Program-made: the position numbers and the translations under genes
The notes under the pieces: generated by a model
Seen by the model: the letters and a program-made list of their open reading frames with translations, nothing else
Database searches by the model: none
What the model was told of the DNA's origin: nothing
In this document: positions 17,909 to 26,956 of the stretch, one piece after another
Layout of the letters: each line of letters begins with the position of its first letter
Position numbering within the stretch: position 1 is the stretch's first letter
Assembly: GCA_016703645.1 (NCBI GenBank)
Contig: JADJBR010000007.1
Coordinates: forward strand, 806,001-870,000
Source of the DNA: Zoogloea sp.
GTDB lineage: Bacteria; Pseudomonadota; Gammaproteobacteria; Burkholderiales; Rhodocyclaceae
DNA length: 64,000 nt
Direction of reading: 5' to 3'

Positions 17909-18649
17909 GACGCACACCGGACAGGCCGGATCGCGCCCAAGGCGGATCGTCCGCCAGTCCATTCCCAACGCATCCAGCAGAAGCAGGCGCCCGGTGAGCG
18001 CTTCACCGCAGCCCGCCAGCAGCTTGAGCGCCTCGGCCGCCTGAACGGCGCCGACGATGCCCGTGATCGGAGCAAACACGCCCATGACCGCGCAACGCAC
18101 CTCTTCCACATCCTCGCCCTCGGGAAACAGGCAGTGATAGCACGGGCTGTCGTCATTGCGCAGATCAAAGACCGAGACCTGACCATCAAAACGCACCGCC
18201 GCTCCGGAAACCAGGGGCTTGCCCGCAGCCACGCATGCACGATTGATGGCGTGGCGCGTCGCAAAGTTGTCGGAACAATCCAGTACAACGTCGGCGCGGG
18301 CAACCTCCTCTTCCAGCGCAGCGCCCTCAAGCCTGCACGCCAACGGAACAACCTTCACCTCGGGGTTGAGACGCATCAGGCTGTCGCGTCCCGACTCAAC
18401 CTTCAAACGCCCCACGCCATCCTGGCTGTGCAGGATCTGCCGCTGCAGATTGGTGAGATCCACCGTATCGCCATCCGCCAGAACCAATGTCCCGACCCCG
18501 GCTGCCGCCAGATACATGGCCGCAGGCGACCCCAGTCCGCCGGCCCCCACCACCAGCACCCGGGACGCGACGATGGCCTCCTGACCCTCGATACCGATCT
18601 GGGGCAGGAGAATGTGGCGGGAATAACGCAGAAGCTGATCGTCGTTCAT
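17894..18649 (-). CDS. moeB: MoeB/ThiF-family adenylyltransferase
   Basis: The 251-residue E1-like enzyme has the nucleotide-binding VLVVGAGGLGSPAA, the Arg-containing DLTNLQRQI segment and LDCSDNFATRHAIN, plus two zinc CxxC pairs (CYHC and CPVC). It would adenylate the C-terminal Gly-Gly of MoaD or ThiS in molybdopterin or thiamine synthesis. No rhodanese domain is fused. It is the last gene of the minus-strand unit with the S41 protease and the His-rich protein, an adjacency seen in other betaproteobacteria. Confidence 0.93.
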   Translation of the reverse strand: MNDDQLLRYSRHILLPQIGIEGQEAIVASRVLVVGAGGLGSPAAMYLAAAGVGTLVLADGDTVDLTNLQRQILHSQDGVGRLKVESGRDSLMRLNPEVKVVPLACRLEGAALEEEVARADVVLDCSDNFATRHAINRACVAAGKPLVSGAAVRFDGQVSVFDLRNDDSPCYHCLFPEGEDVEEVRCAVMGVFAPITGIVGAVQAAEALKLLAGCGEALTGRLLLLDALGMDWRTIRLGRDPACPVCVSRRS

Positions 18650-18709
18650 GGAGAGTGAAAACAGCGATGCGGCGCCCGGCAGGCGCCGAAGATGCGATGA
18701 GCCAGGTAC

Positions 18710-19168
18710 CTACTTGAACTCCCGCAGGTCCGGCGGCGTATCGTCGTGATCCCCGTGGGGATGGGCAGCGTAAGCGCTGATATACACCTCGTGTGACTGC
18801 TTGATGAGGCGTTCCGGGGAACGCAGATTGTGCACCTGCGTTTCTTCAACGTAGTAGATCAGGGCACGGTGCAGCCGCACGAAAAGCGGTCGATCAAGCT
18901 GAAACCCCCCACTGATCAGCGCGTCTTCAAGTAGCTCAAGTGTGTAGTCGAGGACGTTGTAATGCACAACGAGCGAGAGATCGTGATGCCCCGGTTCAAC
19001 CTGAACCCCCCTCAGCGCCGCCAAGGAACGCTGCGCCTGACGAACCTGCCCCGCCGGAAAGGATTTGAAACGGATCTCACGGGTCTTGGCGATACCGGAG
19101 CCCGGATGATGATGACTTCCGTGCTTGCGTCCAGCCAGCTTGTAAGCAGTCTCACGTCGCATCGTCAC
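18710..19168 (-). CDS. Conserved-looking hypothetical protein with His-rich termini
   Basis: I do not recognise this 152-residue protein. It lacks a signal peptide and membrane helices. Residues ~32-90 (EIRFKSFPAGQVRQAQRSLA, then a VQVEPGHHDLSLVVHY strand and a second helix) follow a beta-alpha-beta-beta-alpha pattern like the ferredoxin-like HMA fold but without CxxC. Both ends are histidine-rich: KHGSHHH near residue 15 and HPHGDHDD near residue 138. It lies 16 bases after the S41 protease stop and 60 bases before moeB, so it is probably cotranscribed. Metal binding is a guess from composition. Confidence 0.8.
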   Translation of the reverse strand: MTMRRETAYKLAGRKHGSHHHPGSGIAKTREIRFKSFPAGQVRQAQRSLAALRGVQVEPGHHDLSLVVHYNVLDYTLELLEDALISGGFQLDRPLFVRLHRALIYYVEETQVHNLRSPERLIKQSHEVYISAYAAHPHGDHDDTPPDLREFK

Positions 19169-19184
19169 CCCTCCGGCATCCGAG

Positions 19185-20597
19185 TCACTTTCCGCTATTC
19201 TGGAGGATCTGCAGGCCCTTGAGCAAATTCACGGCTTGGGCAAGCTGATAATCATCCTTGCCGGCAATCTCGAACGGCGGCTTGGTTTCGTCGTCCGGCT
19301 CGCCCTTCGGCTTGTCCTTTGACTTGGGCACAGACTCCTTCTTCGGCAACGGAGCCGCCTCCACCTTCGGGGGTTCGGTCTCCCGGCCATTGCCAAGATG
19401 GCGATCCAGATCGGCCTCACGCACACGCTCCCGTGAAGCGCCACCTGGCGTTTCCTCAACAATGATGTCCGGGACGATGCCCTTGGCCTGGATCGAACGC
19501 CCGCTGGGCGTAAAGTAACGGGCGGTGGTGAGCTTGATGGCCGCGTTGCTGTTGAGGGGAAGGATGGTCTGCACCGACCCCTTGCCAAAGCTCTGCGTGC
19601 CCATCACCACGGCACGCTTGTGATCCTGAAGGGCACCGGCAACGATCTCCGAGGCAGAGGCGGAGCCGCCATTGACCAGTACCACCATCGGAACGCTCTT
19701 GATGGAAGCCGGCACATTGCGGATGAAATCCTCCCGGGCCCCACGCAGATAGTCGTCCGGCACAGCCAGATACTTGCGCTTGGAATCGTCGGCACGCCCA
19801 TCGGTGGACACCACCAGCGCCTTGGGCGGCAGGAAGGCCGCCGACACGCCCACGGCGCCATGCAGCAAACCACCCGGGTCGTTACGCAGATCAAGCACCA
19901 AACCCTTCAAGTCACCCTGCTTGACCAGCTTTTCGAGATGTTGCACCACGGATGCCGCCGTCTGCTCCTGGAACTGCACCACACGAACGTAACCATATCC
20001 CGGCTCCACGAGCTTGGACTTGACGCTCTGCACCTTGATGACTTCCCGGACCAGCGTGATCACAATGGGCTTTGCCTCACCCTTGCGGGAGATGGTCAGC
20101 ACGATGGAAGTCTTGGGCTTGCCACGCATGCGCTTGACCGCATCGTTGAGAGGCATGCCCTTCACGGGCGTGTCATCCAGCTTGATGATCAGGTCGCCGG
20201 ACTTGATGCCGGCACGAAAGGCGGGGGTATCCTCAATGGGGGAGATGACCTTGACGAAACCATCCTCAGAGCCAACCTCAATACCCAGACCACCAAACTC
20301 TCCCTGAGTACCCACCTGCAGTTCCTTGAACGCTTCGGCATCCAGATAGGCGGAGTGGGGGTCAAGGTTGGACAGCATGCCGCTGATGGCGTGGGTGATC
20401 AGCTTCTTGTCGTCCACCGGCTCGACATAGCCCTGCTTGATGGCATTGAAGACATCGGCGAGGTTGCGCAGTTCTTCCACCGGCAGAGGGGCCAGAGCAG
20501 CCGCCTTGTCCGCGTTGGCCGAGAAATTGAGGCTGATCAGAACCCCGGCACAAAGCCCGGTGAACACCAGGCCGGCTTGTTGCAATCTGCTGCGCAT
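19185..20597 (-). CDS. ctpA: Carboxyl-terminal processing protease, S41 family
   Basis: The 470-residue protein has an N-terminal membrane anchor or signal (LVFTGLCAGVLISLNFSA), a PDZ domain from about residue 95 (FGGLGIEVGSEDGFVKVISP), and the S41 catalytic domain with the nucleophile in NGGSASASE and the lysine in SFGKGSVQT. It cleaves C-terminal regions of periplasmic proteins. A Pro/Lys/Glu-rich linker (~390-440) precedes a short helical tail. It leads the minus-strand unit and is divergent from the ArsR-type gene; a minus-strand TATACT in the 189-base gap is a possible -10. Confidence 0.95.
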   Translation of the reverse strand: MRSRLQQAGLVFTGLCAGVLISLNFSANADKAAALAPLPVEELRNLADVFNAIKQGYVEPVDDKKLITHAISGMLSNLDPHSAYLDAEAFKELQVGTQGEFGGLGIEVGSEDGFVKVISPIEDTPAFRAGIKSGDLIIKLDDTPVKGMPLNDAVKRMRGKPKTSIVLTISRKGEAKPIVITLVREVIKVQSVKSKLVEPGYGYVRVVQFQEQTAASVVQHLEKLVKQGDLKGLVLDLRNDPGGLLHGAVGVSAAFLPPKALVVSTDGRADDSKRKYLAVPDDYLRGAREDFIRNVPASIKSVPMVVLVNGGSASASEIVAGALQDHKRAVVMGTQSFGKGSVQTILPLNSNAAIKLTTARYFTPSGRSIQAKGIVPDIIVEETPGGASRERVREADLDRHLGNGRETEPPKVEAAPLPKKESVPKSKDKPKGEPDDETKPPFEIAGKDDYQLAQAVNLLKGLQILQNSGK

Positions 20598-20786
20598 AAA
20601 GTCTCCGTTTGGACGCCGGCCGCCAGGCCGCTCGCGCCACTACATGCCCGCCATGGAGCTATCCTGATTAGGGAGAGAAGTATAAACCCGAAAGGTTCCC
20701 GACCCGCCACGCACCGGGCCGCTACACCGCCCCCCCGAAAAAGTGGTATTTTACTGGGTCAGTCAGCTTTAGCCCCAGCGGATTTC

Positions 20787-21104
20787 GTGAAAACAGACAT
20801 CGTTGATCTCATCGCCAAACAGGAGCATATCGAGACTGCGGCTCGGGCCCTCAAGGCGATTTCCCACCCCCTGCGCCTCAAGATCCTTTGCGTGGTCGGA
20901 AGTGAGGAAGTCTGTGTGCAGGATATTGTTGAAGCCGTAGGCACCTCGCAAAGCAACATCTCCCAACATCTCGCCATCCTGCGCGACAAGGGTGTACTGC
21001 TCACCCGCAAGGACGCCAACCGGGTCTATTACCGGGTGGGCGACCCCCGCACACTTCAACTGATCGTCATGATGCGGGAAGTCTTCTGCAACGACGACGC
21101 CTGA
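20787..21104 (+). CDS. ArsR/SmtB-family regulator, BigR/SqrR-like (predicted persulfide/redox sensor)
   Basis: This 105-residue winged-helix protein reads ALKAISHPLRLKILC then a helix-turn-helix (QDIVEAVGTSQSNISQHLAIL) and the wing TRKDANRVYYRV. Cys35 at the end of LRLKILC and Cys101 in the C-terminal helix (REVFCNDD) occupy the places of the two reactive-sulfur-sensing cysteines of BigR/SqrR/YgaV; a third cysteine is at 43. No metal-site CxC motif of ArsR/SmtB is present. The GTG start gives the family length; upstream sequence in this frame is non-homologous. It lies 28 bases before a rhodanese gene, which it may regulate. Confidence 0.87.
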   Translation: MKTDIVDLIAKQEHIETAARALKAISHPLRLKILCVVGSEEVCVQDIVEAVGTSQSNISQHLAILRDKGVLLTRKDANRVYYRVGDPRTLQLIVMMREVFCNDDA

Positions 21105-21132
21105 CCCCATCTTTACACCCGGAGTTTTTTCA

Positions 21133-21540
21133 GTGGAATTCATCCAGCAAAACTGGTATTGGGCAGCGCTCGCCGCCGTAAGCGGCTCGCTGCTCATATT
21201 CACGTCCCTCAAGGGCGGTCGTGGCGTATCCCCCGCCCAGGCAACCATGCTCATCAACCGCGAGGATGCCCTGGTGGTGGATGTCCGGGAGACCGGTGAA
21301 TACGCCGCCGGCCACCTGCTCAATGCACGCCACATTCCCCTCGGCGAGCTCGACAAGCGGCTCGGCGAACTCGAGAAGTTCAAGGACAAGCCCATCATCC
21401 TCAATTGCCAGAGCGGCAGTCGCTCCGCTTCGGCGTGTGGAACGCTGCAGAAGGCCGGCTTCACCCGAGTACATAATCTCGAAGGCGGCATCGCCGCCTG
21501 GGAGCAGGCCGGCATGCCCATCAGCCGCAAGAAGAAATGA
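21133..21540 (+). CDS. Membrane-anchored rhodanese-like protein
   Basis: One N-terminal transmembrane helix (YWAALAAVSGSLLIF) is followed by a single rhodanese domain with VVDVRETGEYAAGHLLNARHIPL and the active-site loop NCQSGSRSA (Cys92). It is likely a sulfurtransferase facing the cytoplasm. It starts with GTG preceded by CGGAG. The rhodanese-grxC-secB-gpsA order is conserved in many beta- and gammaproteobacteria. The stop overlaps the glutaredoxin start by four bases. Confidence 0.93.
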   Translation: MEFIQQNWYWAALAAVSGSLLIFTSLKGGRGVSPAQATMLINREDALVVDVRETGEYAAGHLLNARHIPLGELDKRLGELEKFKDKPIILNCQSGSRSASACGTLQKAGFTRVHNLEGGIAAWEQAGMPISRKKK

Positions 21541-21812
21541 CCATGCAACCCAAAGTCCTTATGTATACCACCGCCGTATGCCCCTACTGCGTCCGGGCCG
21601 AAGGCCTGCTGCGCCGCAAGGGCGTCACGGAAATCGACAAGGTGCGCGTCGATCTCGACCCGGCCCGCCGGGACGAGATGATGGAGCGTACGGGCCGGCG
21701 TACCGTACCGCAGATCTACATTGGCGATTTCCACGTGGGGGGCTGCGATGACCTTTTCGCCCTCGACCACGACGGCAGACTCGACCCCTTGCTGAATGGC
21801 CAAGCCGCCTGA
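21537..21812 (+). CDS. grxC: Glutaredoxin 3
   Basis: This 91-residue glutaredoxin has the dithiol active site CPYC (Cys15, Cys18), the cis-proline in RTVPQIYIGD and the GGCDDL glutathione-binding motif. It reduces protein disulfides and glutathione mixed disulfides. It overlaps the rhodanese gene (ATGA) and precedes secB by 35 bases, in the usual order. Confidence 0.96.
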   Translation: MTMQPKVLMYTTAVCPYCVRAEGLLRRKGVTEIDKVRVDLDPARRDEMMERTGRRTVPQIYIGDFHVGGCDDLFALDHDGRLDPLLNGQAA

Positions 21813-21847
21813 AACCCGCCCTCTCTTTTATTCACGGAAAAACCATC

Positions 21848-22315
21848 ATGTCCGAAACCGCAGAACAGCCCGTCTTCTCCATCGAAAAGCTCTACGTCAA
21901 GGATCTGTCCCTTGAGGTGCCGAACGCACCCCAGATCTACCTCGAGCGCGAAACCCCGCAGATCAGCGTCCAGCTCCGCACCGAAGGCAATGCCGTCGAC
22001 AACGGCGTCTTTGAAGTCAAGCTGACGGTCACCGTGACCGCCAAGATGGGTGAAGAGAAGACTGTTTTCCTCGTCGAAGTGGCCCAGGCCGGCATCTTCC
22101 AGATCCGCAACGTGCCCCAGGAAGACCTGGAGCCGATCATGATGATCGGTTGCGCCAACATCCTCTTCCCCTATGCCCGCGAAGCCGTCTCCGACGCCGT
22201 GGCCCGTGCCGGTTTCCAGCCGGTGATCCTGGCCCCGGTCAACTTCGAGGCCCTGTTCCAGCAGAACCGCCAGCAGGCTGCCCAGGAGCCGGCTGCCGAC
22301 ACGCCGATTCAGTAA
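21848..22315 (+). CDS. secB: Protein-export chaperone SecB
   Basis: The 155-residue protein has the SecB core: FSIEKLYVKDLSLEVPNAP, VFEVKLTVTVTAK, FLVEVAQAGIF and the NILFPYAREAVSD motif. SecB tetramers hold preproteins unfolded and hand them to SecA. An Ala/Gln-rich tail is typical. The TAA overlaps the ATG of the next gene by one base. Confidence 0.98.
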   Translation: MSETAEQPVFSIEKLYVKDLSLEVPNAPQIYLERETPQISVQLRTEGNAVDNGVFEVKLTVTVTAKMGEEKTVFLVEVAQAGIFQIRNVPQEDLEPIMMIGCANILFPYAREAVSDAVARAGFQPVILAPVNFEALFQQNRQQAAQEPAADTPIQ

Positions 22316-22767
22316 TGACCCTGCGCCGCCTTTCCTTCGCGGCGCTGCTCGGCCTGCCGCTCGCCTTCGCAGCGGCAGGCGCAGCGGCTTCGGACTACCG
22401 GTCCCTCGCCGAGCCCGCCATCCTCTACGATGCCCCCTCCAAGCAGGGCAAGCCTCTTTTCGTGATCCAGCGCTACACACCCGTTGAAACGGTGGTGAAC
22501 ATCGACCGCTGGGTCAAGGTCCGCGAACCGGCCGGCAGCCTGCTATGGTTGGAGCGCCGTCAGCTATCCGACAAGCGCACGGTCATCATCACGGCCGCAC
22601 GCGCCGACATCCGCCAGAAACCTGATGCCGCAGCCCCCCTCGCCTTTGAGGCGAGCAAGGACGTGGTACTCGAACTCTCGGACAAGCCCGCCGATGGCTG
22701 GGTCAAGGTCAAGCACCGGGACGGCACCGGCGGCTTCATTCGCGTCAATCAGGTCTGGGGGCTTTAA
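22315..22767 (+). CDS. Exported SH3-domain protein
   Basis: This 150-residue protein has a signal peptide ([18 protein letters not shown], cleavage near ASD) and two consecutive SH3-like halves: [20 protein letters not shown] with RWVKVREP, and [14 protein letters not shown] with [11 protein letters not shown]. The family is seen between secB and gpsA in betaproteobacteria and is annotated as SH3 domain protein; a peptidoglycan-related role is plausible but unproven. It overlaps secB by one base and precedes gpsA by five bases. Confidence 0.88.
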   Translation: MTLRRLSFAALLGLPLAFAAAGAAASDYRSLAEPAILYDAPSKQGKPLFVIQRYTPVETVVNIDRWVKVREPAGSLLWLERRQLSDKRTVIITAARADIRQKPDAAAPLAFEASKDVVLELSDKPADGWVKVKHRDGTGGFIRVNQVWGL

Positions 22768-22772
22768 GCACC

Positions 22773-23753
22773 ATGCGCATCGCCGTTTTCGGTGCCGGAG
22801 CCTGGGGCACCGCTCTGGCCATGGCCTTCAGCCGCGGCCACGACGTGGTCCTGTGGAGCCGGGAGTCTTCCGAGATTGTCGCCCTGCGTCAGGATGGCGA
22901 GAATCGCCGCTACCTGCCGGGGGTTCCCCTGCCTGCGAATCTGCACTTCAGCGCCGACCTGCAGCAGGCAGCCCAGGCCGACATGCACCTCGTCGTCACG
23001 CCCCTGGCAGGCCTGCGCAGCACCGCCCGCGCCCTCCGCATGGCCGCACCGGCAACGCCACTTTTGTGGGCCTGCAAGGGCCTTGAAGCCGGCACGGCCA
23101 AACTGCCCCACCAGATCGTTGAAGAAGAACTCGGCGCCGACGCGCCCTGCGGCGTGCTCACCGGGCCGAGCTTTGCCGCGGAAGTGGCACAAGGCCTGCC
23201 CGCCGCCGTCACCATCGCGGCCAGAGACATCGAGTTCGCCCGCCACTGGGTTCAGGCACTGCATAACAACCGGCTGCGCCTCTACGCCAACGATGACCTG
23301 ATCGGGGCCGAGGTGGGTGGTGCCGTCAAGAACGTCATGGCCATCGCCGCCGGTGTCGCCGACGGCATGGGCTTCGGGCTCAATGCCCGAGCTGCCCTGA
23401 TCACCCGCGGCCTGGCCGAGATCACACGCCTGGGCGTGGCCCTGGGCGGTCGGCGCGACACCTTCATGGGTCTGGCCGGGCTGGGCGACCTGGTGCTGAC
23501 CTGCACCGGCGACCTCTCCCGCAACCGACGAGTCGGCCTGCTGCTGGCCGAGGGCAAGACACTGCCGGACATCCTTCAGGCACTGGGCCATGTGGCCGAA
23601 GGCGTCAGCACGACCCGTGAAGTGGCGGCTCTTTCCGCGCAACTGGGCGTGGACATGCCCATCACCCGGGCCGTTGATGGCGTGCTGGCCGGCAGCCTGT
23701 CGGCCCGTGATGCGGTTGAACAACTGCTCGCCCGCGACCCCAAGCAGGAATGA
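22773..23753 (+). CDS. gpsA: Glycerol-3-phosphate dehydrogenase [NAD(P)+]
   Basis: The 326-residue cytoplasmic enzyme makes sn-glycerol 3-phosphate for phospholipid synthesis. It has the Rossmann motif [12 protein letters not shown] at the N terminus, the conserved KGLE and [10 protein letters not shown] segments, and the catalytic lysine in [13 protein letters not shown] near residue 188. Length and order after secB are standard. It converges with trmL after 27 bases. Confidence 0.97.
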   Translation: MRIAVFGAGAWGTALAMAFSRGHDVVLWSRESSEIVALRQDGENRRYLPGVPLPANLHFSADLQQAAQADMHLVVTPLAGLRSTARALRMAAPATPLLWACKGLEAGTAKLPHQIVEEELGADAPCGVLTGPSFAAEVAQGLPAAVTIAARDIEFARHWVQALHNNRLRLYANDDLIGAEVGGAVKNVMAIAAGVADGMGFGLNARAALITRGLAEITRLGVALGGRRDTFMGLAGLGDLVLTCTGDLSRNRRVGLLLAEGKTLPDILQALGHVAEGVSTTREVAALSAQLGVDMPITRAVDGVLAGSLSARDAVEQLLARDPKQE

Positions 23754-23780
23754 TCAACCGGGCCGCGTAGCAGGTAGCGC

Positions 23781-24245
23781 TCACCCCCCGCCAGCAAAAC
23801 CGTTCTGCCGCCACGCCTCATAGACCACGACAGCCGCCGCGTTCGACAGATTGAGGCTGCGGTTGTCGGGGCGCATCGGAATGCGCAGCCGCCGGTCCCC
23901 GTCAAACTCGGCATGCAGCTCGGGCGGCAGGCCACGGGACTCCGAACCAAAGACAAACACATCGCCCGGCAAGAAAGCCACTTCAGCATAGCTGCGCCCC
24001 CCGTGGGAAGTCAGCGCAAAGATCCGCTGGCCAGCAAAACCAGCCCGGCAGCTCGCCCAATCGTCGTGCACAGTGACCACCGCCATGTCCCTGTAGTCCA
24101 GGCCGGCGCGGACGAGCTGCTTTTCTTCCAGCGTGAAGCCAAGGGGTTTGACGAGGTGCAGCCGCGCGCCCGAATTGGCACACATGCGCATGATGTTGCC
24201 GGTATTCGGGGGAATCTCCGGCTGATGGAGGACGACGTGGAACAT
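23781..24245 (-). CDS. trmL: tRNA (cytidine(34)-2'-O)-methyltransferase
   Basis: The 154-residue SPOUT-fold protein begins FHVVLHQPEIPPNTGNIMRMC and contains FGSESRGLP and the knot-forming RIPMRPDNRSLNLSNAAAVV, diagnostic for TrmL. It methylates the wobble ribose of tRNA-Leu isoacceptors. Convergent with gpsA and followed upstream by comF on the same strand. Confidence 0.96.
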   Translation of the reverse strand: MFHVVLHQPEIPPNTGNIMRMCANSGARLHLVKPLGFTLEEKQLVRAGLDYRDMAVVTVHDDWASCRAGFAGQRIFALTSHGGRSYAEVAFLPGDVFVFGSESRGLPPELHAEFDGDRRLRIPMRPDNRSLNLSNAAAVVVYEAWRQNGFAGGG

Positions 24246-24278
24246 GGGCGCGGATTGTGCACGCCACGCCCCCCGGGA

Positions 24279-24989
24279 TCAACCCGGCCGTGGTGTACGT
24301 GCCAGCACCCGGTTCTCCACGCTTACCGCCCCCGCCCCCTTCAGGCTGCGGGCCAGTTCAGCCAGCGTCGCGCCGGTTGTCATCACATCATCCACCACCA
24401 CCACCCGCAGCCCCTTCATACTCCCCGTCACCCGAAAGGCGCCACGCACGTTGGCCGCCCGTGCCTTCCACGGCAGGCCGGCCTGGGGCAACGTATCCAC
24501 GTCACGCACAACGCCGTCAAGCATCAAGGGCAGACCCCAATGCCGCGCCAATGGCCGTGCGAGCTCCGCCGCCTGATTGAAGCCCCGTGTGCGCAAGCGC
24601 GAGACATGCAAGGGCATCGGAACGACGAGATCCGCCTCGGGCGTCACGTGCGCCGCCAGCAGCTCCACGAAAAACCGGCTCACAGACAGACGATGCCCAT
24701 ACTTCAGGGCCTGCACGAGGCGATCCAGTGGAAAATCGTAGTCCAGCACCGCCCATGTCCGGTCAAACGAAGGTGGATGACTGAGACAGGCACCGCATAC
24801 CCCACCGGCAGGGTGGGATATGCCGCAAACGGGGCAGCGTAACTGCTCACGCCCCGGCAGCACCTGCCAGCAGTCGGAGCAAAGCACGGCACTGCCGCTC
24901 GGCGCTCCACAGGCAAAGCACTGCTGGGGAAAGAGGATCTGTGCGAGCCCTCCCAACCGAGACCGATATGCAAGCGCTTGATTTGACAA
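24279..24989 (-). CDS. comF: ComF-family phosphoribosyltransferase-like protein
   Basis: The 236-residue protein has an N-terminal zinc-finger region (CFACG, CSDCW, CPVCG, CGAC) and a C-terminal phosphoribosyltransferase fold with VVVVDDVMTTGATL. ComF is needed for natural transformation in several bacteria, acting on incoming single-stranded DNA; its enzymology is unclear. The only start giving full family length is TTG, with GAAGGGG about eight bases upstream. It is divergent from bioB across a 70-base gap. Confidence 0.92.
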   Translation of the reverse strand: MSNQALAYRSRLGGLAQILFPQQCFACGAPSGSAVLCSDCWQVLPGREQLRCPVCGISHPAGGVCGACLSHPPSFDRTWAVLDYDFPLDRLVQALKYGHRLSVSRFFVELLAAHVTPEADLVVPMPLHVSRLRTRGFNQAAELARPLARHWGLPLMLDGVVRDVDTLPQAGLPWKARAANVRGAFRVTGSMKGLRVVVVDDVMTTGATLAELARSLKGAGAVSVENRVLARTPRPG

Positions 24990-25022
24990 GTCCGGACCCC
25001 TTCAGGGAAACTTGAGAGCTTG

Positions 25023-25037
25023 GTAATTCAAAATTAC
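25023..25037. promoter_or_regulatory. Inverted repeat in the bioB promoter region
   Basis: GTAATT-CAA-AATTAC is a perfect 6-base inverted repeat, 22 bases before the bioB start. It follows TTGAGA (25012-25017), a possible -35. It does not match the BirA or BioR consensus as I know them. Confidence 0.35.
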
Positions 25038-25059
25038 AGCCTAAAAAAGGTGCATCACA

Positions 25060-26049
25060 ATGACCGCCACCACCGCCCACGTAGAGAACACGCCCACCGT
25101 CGCCACGCCCCCCGCCCGCAAGCGCTGGAGCGTAGCGGAGATCGAAGCCCTGTTCGCCCTGCCATTCAACGATCTGTTGTTCCGCGCCCAGCAAGTTCAC
25201 CGGGCGCATTTTGATCCCAATGCCATCCAGCGCTCCACCCTATTGTCCATCAAAACCGGGGGTTGCTCAGAAGACTGCGGTTACTGCTCCCAGTCCGCCC
25301 GCTATGACACCGGCCTCGAAAAGGAAGCCTTGCTGCCCCTCGGTGAAGTGCTCGAGAACGCCCGCGCCGCCAAGGCCAAGGGTGCATCCCGCTTCTGCAT
25401 GGGTGCTGCCTGGCGTGGCCCCAAGGAAAAGGATCTCGCCCCGGTTCTGGACATGGTGCGTGAAGTGAAGGCCCTCGGCCTCGAAACCTGCGTCACCCTC
25501 GGGATGCTCAAGGAAGGCCAGGCCGAACAGCTCAAGGAAGCCGGCCTCGATTACTACAACCACAACATTGATACCTCGCCCGAGTTCTACGGCCAGATCA
25601 TCACCACCCATACCCTGAAGGATCGTCTCGACACCCTCGAAAAAGTGCGCGATGCGGGTATCAACGTGTGCTGCGGTGGCATCGTGGGGCTGGGCGAGAC
25701 CAAGAAGAGCCGCGCCGCCCTGCTCGCCGAACTGGCCAACATGAACCCGCCGCCGGACTCCGTGCCCATCAACAACCTGGTGCAGGTTGAAGGCACGCCC
25801 CTCGACAAGGCCGAGCCCATCGACCCCTTCGACTTCGTGCGCATGATCGCCGCCGCCCGGATCACCATGCCCGAAAGCTACGTGCGTCTGTCCGCCGGCC
25901 GCCAGGAACTCGGCGAAGGCATCCAGGCCCTGTGCTTCATGGCCGGCGCCAACTCGATCTTTTACGGCGAGCGCCTGCTGACCACCGACAACCCGGATGC
26001 CGACTCCGACGACGCGCTGTTTGCCCGTCTCGGACTCAAGTCCGTTTAA
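25060..26049 (+). CDS. bioB: Biotin synthase
   Basis: The 329-residue radical SAM enzyme inserts sulfur into dethiobiotin. The SAM-cluster motif CSEDCGYC has its cysteines at 69, 73 and 76; the [10 protein letters not shown] and [11 protein letters not shown] segments and the Arg of [14 protein letters not shown] are present. An N-terminal extension of about 20 residues is Thr/Ala/Pro-rich. bioC follows after 16 bases. Confidence 0.98.
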   Translation: MTATTAHVENTPTVATPPARKRWSVAEIEALFALPFNDLLFRAQQVHRAHFDPNAIQRSTLLSIKTGGCSEDCGYCSQSARYDTGLEKEALLPLGEVLENARAAKAKGASRFCMGAAWRGPKEKDLAPVLDMVREVKALGLETCVTLGMLKEGQAEQLKEAGLDYYNHNIDTSPEFYGQIITTHTLKDRLDTLEKVRDAGINVCCGGIVGLGETKKSRAALLAELANMNPPPDSVPINNLVQVEGTPLDKAEPIDPFDFVRMIAAARITMPESYVRLSAGRQELGEGIQALCFMAGANSIFYGERLLTTDNPDADSDDALFARLGLKSV

Positions 26050-26065
26050 GGCGCGCATTACCCCG

Positions 26066-26953
26066 ATGACCCTGCCGGACTTCCAGCTCGACCCACGCCT
26101 CGTGCGGCGTCGGGCCGAGCGGGCCGCTGCCGGTTACGCCTCCGTCGACACCCTTGCCCGGGAAATCTCCCGGCGCATGGGCGAGCGCCTCGACTATATC
26201 CGCATCGAGCCCAGGCGCATTCTCGACCTGGGCTGCGGCCCCGGCGCCGACCTGGTGGCCTTCGCCGAACGTTACCCGGGCGTGCCTCGAATCGCCGTCG
26301 ACAGCGCAGCTGCCATGCTCGCCCAGGCGCGCGGTGAAGAAAAGGGGCTGCTCAAACGCTTGATGCGCTTCGGCAAACCCGCCGACCCGGACTTCATCTG
26401 TGCGGACGCCAACGCCCTGCCCCTGGCCCGGGCATCGGTATCCCTGGCCTGGTCCAACCTGATGCTCCAGTGGCTGCACGATCCGCTGCCTGCCCTGAAG
26501 GAGATCCACCGGGTCCTGGAAGTCGGCGGCGTGCTCATGTTCTCAACCTTCGGCCCCGACACCCTCAAGGAACTCCGCGCTGCCCTGCCCCCCTCAAATG
26601 CAGAGCACCTGCACCGCTTCATCGACATGCACGACCTGGGCGATGCCCTGGTGGGTGCAGGTTTTTCCGACCCGGTGATGGACATGGATATGCTCACCGT
26701 CACCTACACCCGCCTGGACGATCTGTTCCACGATCTGCGGGCAAGTGGCTCCACCAATGCCGCCCTGAACCGCCCCCATGGCCTCGTCGGCAAGAACCAC
26801 TGGGCAGCCCTTCGAGCCAACTACGACCAACTGCGCCGCGATGGCCGCCTGCCCGCCACCGTGGAGGTGGTCTATGGCCACGCCTGGAAGGCTGCGCCCA
26901 AGGTCATGGAAGACGGTCGCGCCATCGTCCGCTTCGAACGCAAGCCGGGCTAG
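26066..26953 (+). CDS. bioC: Malonyl-ACP O-methyltransferase BioC
   Basis: This 295-residue class I SAM methyltransferase has RRILDLGCGPGADL (motif I), FICADANALPLARASV, and WSNLMLQWLHDPLPALKEIHRVL, matching BioC. It methylates malonyl-ACP so that fatty acid synthesis can make the pimelate moiety of biotin. No bioH or bioG demethylating esterase is in the window. The start is the ATG 16 bases after bioB; a farther in-frame ATG would lie inside bioB. Confidence 0.92.
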   Translation: MTLPDFQLDPRLVRRRAERAAAGYASVDTLAREISRRMGERLDYIRIEPRRILDLGCGPGADLVAFAERYPGVPRIAVDSAAAMLAQARGEEKGLLKRLMRFGKPADPDFICADANALPLARASVSLAWSNLMLQWLHDPLPALKEIHRVLEVGGVLMFSTFGPDTLKELRAALPPSNAEHLHRFIDMHDLGDALVGAGFSDPVMDMDMLTVTYTRLDDLFHDLRASGSTNAALNRPHGLVGKNHWAALRANYDQLRRDGRLPATVEVVYGHAWKAAPKVMEDGRAIVRFERKPG

Positions 26954-26956
26954 TTC

